Shown here one piece after another: positions 59,667 through 64,000 of a DNA stretch of 64,000 nucleotides. Each line of letters opens with the position of its first letter. Position 1 is the stretch's first letter. Location: the NCBI GenBank assembly GCA_902614085.1, contig CACMJS010000004.1, positions 41,736 through 105,735 on the forward strand. The letters are read 5' to 3'. Under the pieces are notes generated by a model that did not search any database, was not told the DNA's origin, and was given only the letters and a program-made list of their open reading frames with translations. The translations under genes were made by a program, and so were the position numbers. This stretch comes from an uncultured Alphaproteobacteria bacterium. Its GTDB lineage: Bacteria; Pseudomonadota; Alphaproteobacteria; HIMB59; GCA-002718135.

Positions 59667-60731
59667 TTATTTTAATTTAAGATAATCAGTAATTTGATTT
59701 TTTGTTATATGCTTTAAATTTTCTTTGTTCAAGTAAGAATCATACCAACTTGATGTATATTTAATTGTTTCAACAAATGATAATTTGTCTTTCCAATTAA
59801 GATGATTTCTTGATTTATTTGCATTTAATAAAAGAAGCGGTTTTTCATGTATTATATTTTTATCTAAAAAAAGAAAATTGAACTTATGTTTTGTAACTGT
59901 GTTATACTTATAAACTAAATCAGCTACTGTTTTTACTGTATTTTTTTTTGGAGCAAAATTCCATGATAAGTCAATTTTATTACATTTATATAAGTATTCT
60001 GCTAATACTACATATCCATTTAATGCATCCAAGACGTGTTGCCACGGCCTGATATGATTTGAGTTTCTTATAATTAATTTTTTTTTTAAAAATTGTGACC
60101 TAAATATATCTGGAACTATTCTATTTTTTGAAAAATCTCCACCACCAATAACATTTCCAGATCTAGCAGTTGCAATTTTAATTTTTGAATTAAAAAAGAA
60201 ACTTTTATTATATGCATTTATTATAAGTTCACATGAAGCTTTACTAGCACTATAGATATCATCCCCTCCAAGATGGTCTTTTTCACTAAAAAAAGTTATT
60301 TTTTTAGGATTTAATTTATTTTTATAAACTTTATCAGTTGTAACAAATATAACTGCAATCTTTTTATCATAATTCTTAAGTGTATTAAGTATATTTACTG
60401 TGCCATTAATATTTGATATCACTGTATCTATATCATTAATATAAGATAAACTAACAATTGGTTGTGCTGCTAAATGAAATATGATGTCTGGCTTAACATA
60501 ATTAATAAAGTTTTTAACTCTTTTAATATTTGAAATATTTGCAACTTCTAAATTTAAATCTCTTTTTAAAACTGTTTTTCTATGGAAATCATACCTTGGA
60601 TCTTTGTTTAACAAGGAATAACCATAAACTTTTGATCCCAATTGATTAAGTAAGTGTGTTAACCAAGTTCCTTTGAAACCAGTTGCACCTGTAATTAATA
60701 CTCTTTTTTTATTCCAAAAATTTCTATTCAT
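59667..60731 (-). CDS. rfbG: CDP-glucose 4,6-dehydratase
   Basis: Makes CDP-4-keto-6-deoxyglucose. The 354-residue extended SDR has KKRVLITGATGFKGTWLTHL near residue 8, FHLAAQPIVSLSY near 85, FVTTDKVYKN with the catalytic Thr-Asp, YSASKASCELI (YxxxK) and RSGNVIGGGDFSKNRIVPD, the signature of RfbG rather than dTDP or GDP dehydratases. It starts 2 nt after the cytidylyltransferase stop. Together with rfbF and the RfbH-like gene it gives the first three steps of a CDP-3,6-dideoxyhexose or yersiniose-like sugar. Confidence 0.92.
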   Translation of the reverse strand: MNRNFWNKKRVLITGATGFKGTWLTHLLNQLGSKVYGYSLLNKDPRYDFHRKTVLKRDLNLEVANISNIKRVKNFINYVKPDIIFHLAAQPIVSLSYINDIDTVISNINGTVNILNTLKNYDKKIAVIFVTTDKVYKNKLNPKKITFFSEKDHLGGDDIYSASKASCELIINAYNKSFFFNSKIKIATARSGNVIGGGDFSKNRIVPDIFRSQFLKKKLIIRNSNHIRPWQHVLDALNGYVVLAEYLYKCNKIDLSWNFAPKKNTVKTVADLVYKYNTVTKHKFNFLFLDKNIIHEKPLLLLNANKSRNHLNWKDKLSFVETIKYTSSWYDSYLNKENLKHITKNQITDYLKLK

Positions 60732-60733
60732 TT

Positions 60734-61498
60734 CTAAAATGAAAATGAGTTATTTTTTTCCCAAATTTCCTTTAGAATATTTAGATCTCTTACAGTATCA
60801 CATGGTTGCCAAAATCCATTATGTATGTATGTAGAAACTTGTCCATTTTTTGTAAGATTTCTCAAAGGTGATTGCTCCCACATTGTACTATTGTTTTTAA
60901 TATATTTAAAAATTTTATTTGAAAGTACAAAAAAACCTCCATTAATGTAATTATCTTTTATAATCGGTTTTTCAGTAAAGTTTTTAACAATATTTTTTTT
61001 AATATTCATTATCCCAAATCTACTTCTTAATGGTATAGCAGTAACAGTAACTAGCTTTTTGTATTTTTTGTGAGCTTTAATTAATTTTTCAATATTAACA
61101 TTACATAAAGTATCACCATATGTTAAACAAAAATTTTCATCAGGTAAGATATATTTTTTTATTTTTTTTATTCTACCGCCAGTGCCAGTTTCTCTGCCTG
61201 TATTGATTATTTTAATATTAAAATTAAATTTATTTTCTTTTAATATTCTAATGTCATTAGATTGATGATTGATTTCAATATCAGAAAATAAATTTTTAAA
61301 ATTTATAAAATATTCATTTATTAAATGGCCCTTGTGACCCGTGCAAATGATAAAATCTTTTAAACCGTATAATGAATAATTATTCATTATATGAACTAAC
61401 AAAGGCAATCCACCAATTTCAATCAATGGCTTAGGCTTATTAATTGTTTCTTCAGCGATTCTTGTGCCCTTTCCGCCTGCAAGTAAAACTACTTTCAT
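60734..61498 (-). CDS. rfbF: Glucose-1-phosphate cytidylyltransferase
   Basis: Makes CDP-glucose from CTP and glucose 1-phosphate. The 254-residue nucleotidyltransferase has LLAGGKGTRIAEETINKPKP near residue 5 with the activation motif, EIGGLPLLVHIMNNYSLYG, GTGGRIKKIKKYI near 110, TYGDTLCNV near 130 with the metal Asp, and a C-terminal WQPCDTVRDLNILKEIW. EETxxKPKPxxEIGG separates RfbF from dTTP and UTP enzymes. It overlaps the ABC flippase gene by 4 nt (ATGA) and heads the CDP-sugar block. Confidence 0.93.
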   Translation of the reverse strand: MKVVLLAGGKGTRIAEETINKPKPLIEIGGLPLLVHIMNNYSLYGLKDFIICTGHKGHLINEYFINFKNLFSDIEINHQSNDIRILKENKFNFNIKIINTGRETGTGGRIKKIKKYILPDENFCLTYGDTLCNVNIEKLIKAHKKYKKLVTVTAIPLRSRFGIMNIKKNIVKNFTEKPIIKDNYINGGFFVLSNKIFKYIKNNSTMWEQSPLRNLTKNGQVSTYIHNGFWQPCDTVRDLNILKEIWEKNNSFSF

Positions 61499-63237
61499 TT
61501 TATTTGTTTTGTCATTTCAATTTTTTGGTTTTTTATAGTTATAATATAATCAAAATGATCAATAACACTTTCATCATGACTTATGCAAAGAATTATTAAA
61601 TTATTATAATCTTTCAAGATTTTTTTTAATATTTTCTTTGCATTGATTTGATCTAATGAAGAAGTTGGTTCATCTAAAATTATAGCTGTTGGATAATCAT
61701 AAAACGCTCTGGCAATATTGATTCTTTGTGCTTGCCCACCACTGACAGCTTCATTATTATCACCTAGAAAGTTTTTTATACCATCCTGTCTTGCTTTTAA
61801 ATCATTAACTAAATTTGCAGTATCAATTGCCTTATCCAATAATTTACTATCAATTATACGATCGAGTATAATATTATTTTTAATTGTGTCTCGAAATAAG
61901 AATATATTTTGTGAAAGGTATGATATTTGGCTTAATATTTTAGTTGATTTTTTAGAATTTATTGAATTGTTATTTATTTCAACTTTGCCTCTTTTTGGAA
62001 CTGTAATTCCTAAAATAATATCGACTAAAGTACTTTTACCAATACCTGATTTACCTGTTAATATATATGATTTACCACTCTCAAGTTTTAGATTGCAATT
62101 ATTAAAAATGATATTTTTACCATAATTGAAGTATAGACCCTCAATCGAAATTGAATTAATTTTTTCCTTTAAATAGTTTGTAAATTCATTTTTTTCAAAA
62201 ATGACATTTGTTTTTTTGAAATCAATCATTTCTGAGATTGAATAAAACGAAGTATAATGATGATTAATTATATTAGAAGATAATAGAATTTGTTGAACTG
62301 CTGGCAATACTCTGTAAGCACAGAAACCAAAAAATATAAGATTAGTCACTAAACTCTGATAATTATACACATAAACAATCAATATAGAAAAAAATATTAA
62401 AGGCCCAAATACTGAAAGTTCTATAATGGATTTGGATGTAGCGTTTATAAGACCTTGAAGATCAACAAGTTTTTTTTTAAGATTTATTTCTTTTAATAAT
62501 TTATTATAAACAAAATATTGAAGTTTTTTAAGGTAAATAAATTTTATACCTTTTAATGAGTTTGATAGATACCTAACTATTGAATGATGATTTTTAGTAA
62601 TACTTGAGCTTAAATTTTTTGATTTACTATTAAAAAAATAAAGTATTATAAAAAAGATTAAAAGATAGAAACCAATAACAGTCAATGCTATGTAAATATC
62701 TCTCAAAAATATTAAAAAAGAAACTATAAATATTGTAAGTATATTTTTCAATATATTGATCAAATTTACAATATACTTTTCTGTGAACCTATCAGTTTCT
62801 TGATAAAGAATAGAAACAAATTTTGAATGATCAATAGTTTTAATTTTTTCCAAATCGCTGTTTAAAAAAGTTTTTAAAACAAAACTACTTACATTAACAT
62901 TTATATATGATGTTATATAGGTTTGAATATATCTACCTAAAGAACCTAATACTGAAGAAAAAACTAAAAAGATAAAAATTAAAAAACCAAAGTATAAAAC
63001 AAATTTTTGATAATTATCTACATTAATGTATTCATAAATTGTTTTTATATATGTATTTTCATAAACTAAGTTTGGATTTTCCAATAATGCGAGAAAGGGC
63101 AAAAGTCCAAAAATACCAATACTTTCGATTAATGAAAATAAAATAGAAACTAGTGTTGCCTTAAAAATAATTTTTTTGTTATCAATTGATAATAAAAAAT
63201 TGTATAATTCTATAAAACTTAAACTTTTTTTAGACAT
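61495..63237 (-). CDS. ABC flippase, fused membrane and ATPase domains (PglK/MsbA-type)
   Basis: A 580-residue half transporter with an N-terminal six-helix exporter domain (first helix near IIFKATLVSILFSLIESIGI) and a C-terminal ATPase: Walker A TGKSGIGKST near residue 383, signature AVSGGQAQRINIARAF near 482, Walker B IILDEPTSSLD and H-loop SHDES. It opens the glycan run, upstream of rfbF. Exporter type, sequence opening FIELYNFLLSIDNKK and context point to flipping of a polyprenyl-linked oligosaccharide, as PglK does, in place of a Wzx protein. The homodimer is the expected active form. Confidence 0.85.
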   Translation of the reverse strand: MSKKSLSFIELYNFLLSIDNKKIIFKATLVSILFSLIESIGIFGLLPFLALLENPNLVYENTYIKTIYEYINVDNYQKFVLYFGFLIFIFLVFSSVLGSLGRYIQTYITSYINVNVSSFVLKTFLNSDLEKIKTIDHSKFVSILYQETDRFTEKYIVNLINILKNILTIFIVSFLIFLRDIYIALTVIGFYLLIFFIILYFFNSKSKNLSSSITKNHHSIVRYLSNSLKGIKFIYLKKLQYFVYNKLLKEINLKKKLVDLQGLINATSKSIIELSVFGPLIFFSILIVYVYNYQSLVTNLIFFGFCAYRVLPAVQQILLSSNIINHHYTSFYSISEMIDFKKTNVIFEKNEFTNYLKEKINSISIEGLYFNYGKNIIFNNCNLKLESGKSYILTGKSGIGKSTLVDIILGITVPKRGKVEINNNSINSKKSTKILSQISYLSQNIFLFRDTIKNNIILDRIIDSKLLDKAIDTANLVNDLKARQDGIKNFLGDNNEAVSGGQAQRINIARAFYDYPTAIILDEPTSSLDQINAKKILKKILKDYNNLIILCISHDESVIDHFDYIITIKNQKIEMTKQIK

Positions 63238-63253
63238 ATTAATATTATAATTT

Positions 63254-64000
63254 ATGATTACATACTTTGATAAGATTTATAAAGTATTTTTTAAAAGAAA
63301 ATTTAAATTTATATCTATAATTTTGATATTTAATTTTGTATTTTATTTTACACATCAATTTACATTTCCTGCTAAAACTAAATATGCAACAACTTTTGTT
63401 GTGAGTGATTTGTTATTACAATTAATTGAGTCTGAAAATTTATTAAAAAATTTTTACACAGAATTAATAAATTACCATAAAAAAAAAGAAGAAGGTTATT
63501 TTAATGTATTTATCAGAATGGGGAATAATGTATTTGCAAATTATCAAATAAAAGAAGATTATAAATATCCAACAGATATTGAATTTATTGGAGCAATTAA
63601 AGAGCACAAAATAATTACAATTCATTATGAATCAATCAAAAAACATGACAATGATGAATTTTTAGATTTATTCTATAAAAAATTTGATGAAGTATTTAAA
63701 TTAACTACATTTTACAAAATAAGAAATATTGATTTTGTAAATGACCGAGATGCAATTAAACATTTAGATATTGAGATTGAACATTCATTTAATAAATTTA
63801 AAAATAAAGTAATTAAAAAAAGAGCTGAGGAATATATGACTGCCGTTTATATTATACATGAGGGGTACAAAAAATTTGGTATAGATTTCCTAATTCAAAA
63901 GACTGATGATGAATATTTTACTTCAAGAATTTTAAATTATAATTTTATATTTATATTCCATATTATAATTTCAATAAATATACTTTTTGTTTTACTATTT
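63254..64000 (+). CDS. Membrane-anchored hypothetical protein, candidate chain-length regulator (runs off the right edge)
   Basis: At least 249 residues are visible; the frame is still open at the window end. A first membrane helix lies near residues 14-28 (FKFISIILIFNFVFYF), then a predicted periplasmic stretch of about 200 residues with charged helices (HLDIEIEHSFNKFKNKVIKK), then a second hydrophobic segment begins near residue 234 (FIFIFHIIISINILFVLLF). This two-helix layout with a helical periplasmic domain resembles Wzz/PCP proteins, but no proline-glycine-rich Wzz motif is seen at the visible second helix. It is divergent from the flippase gene across 16 nt. I do not recognise a firm family. 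Confidence 0.45.
   Translation, partial: MITYFDKIYKVFFKRKFKFISIILIFNFVFYFTHQFTFPAKTKYATTFVVSDLLLQLIESENLLKNFYTELINYHKKKEEGYFNVFIRMGNNVFANYQIKEDYKYPTDIEFIGAIKEHKIITIHYESIKKHDNDEFLDLFYKKFDEVFKLTTFYKIRNIDFVNDRDAIKHLDIEIEHSFNKFKNKVIKKRAEEYMTAVYIIHEGYKKFGIDFLIQKTDDEYFTSRILNYNFIFIFHIIISINILFVLLF

Noticed and set aside
61718..62125. Open frame of 135 codons on the plus strand
   Set aside because: Antisense to the ATPase domain of the ABC flippase with Walker and signature motifs; no independent evidence.
1..64000. CRISPR arrays, insertion sequences, integrases, attachment sites, rRNA and tRNA genes
   Set aside because: No regularly spaced repeats, transposase or integrase motifs, or structural RNA signatures were found on reading both strands; gaps between genes are almost all below 100 nt.

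Overview
The window looks like a chromosomal segment of a streamlined, strongly AT-rich marine alphaproteobacterium of the Pelagibacterales (SAR11) or HIMB59/AEGEAN-169 kind. This is inferred from base composition, very short intergenic spaces, frequent TTG/GTG starts, convergent genes whose stop codons touch, and a gene content dominated by uptake and oxidation of small methylated N or S compounds. No tRNA, rRNA, CRISPR array, transposase or integrase was seen. The lineage cannot be fixed from this segment alone.

Layout. (1) 1-5.7 kb is housekeeping: gltX (cut by the left edge), nadE, class II DAHP synthase, glmU and an orphan ParA-like ATPase on the minus strand, then a Sua5/TsaC gene on the plus strand. 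(2) 5.7-14.2 kb is a polyamine island: puuB and puuA, a PotFGHI-type importer with a strong hairpin between the binding-protein and ATPase genes, and aguB/aguA (agmatine to putrescine). (3) 14.2-18.1 kb holds an HD-domain protein with a diiron-oxygenase-like ligand set and a carnitine-to-glycine-betaine cluster (thioesterase, BKACE, carnitine dehydrogenase), followed by a zinc-independent MDR reductase. (4) 18.1-19.8 kb is a RamB/PrpR/ScfR-like regulator divergent from a 59-residue protein, with matching TTTGTAAA-type repeats at both start codons.

(5) 19.8-35.8 kb is the most unusual part: two divergent gene sets on either side of a roughly 200-bp control region. The minus arm is dppB-dppC-dppDF, an 88-aa protein, an SDR and a GMC oxidoreductase. 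The plus arm is a Tat-exported binding protein, a homocysteine-methyltransferase-like enzyme, a GcvT-like protein, an FMN 2-hydroxyacid oxidase, a TPP enzyme, a transthyretin/HIUase-like protein with a changed C-terminus, a DmdA-like demethylase, an OsmC protein and an ECHDC3-like crotonase. I read it as one import-oxidation-demethylation system for an unidentified methylated hydroxy compound.

(6) 35.8-47.7 kb continues with catabolism: a diiron hydroxylase/GMC/ALDH operon, a MaoC-like dehydratase overlapping a PrpD-family enzyme, an EamA exporter, a gamma-butyrobetaine-hydroxylase-like oxygenase, a sulfotransferase-like protein, a second ALDH and a class V aminotransferase-fold enzyme. (7) 47.7-64 kb is a surface-glycan island, almost all minus strand: UDP-glucuronate 4-epimerase, mmsA (out of place), a LAB_N membrane protein, glycosyltransferases, a polymerase-like membrane protein, an AsnB-type amidotransferase, a CDP-deoxyhexose set (rfbF, rfbG, an RfbH-like dehydratase without the Fe-S cysteines, a reductase), a PglK-type flippase and, divergently, the start of a possible chain-length regulator cut by the right edge.
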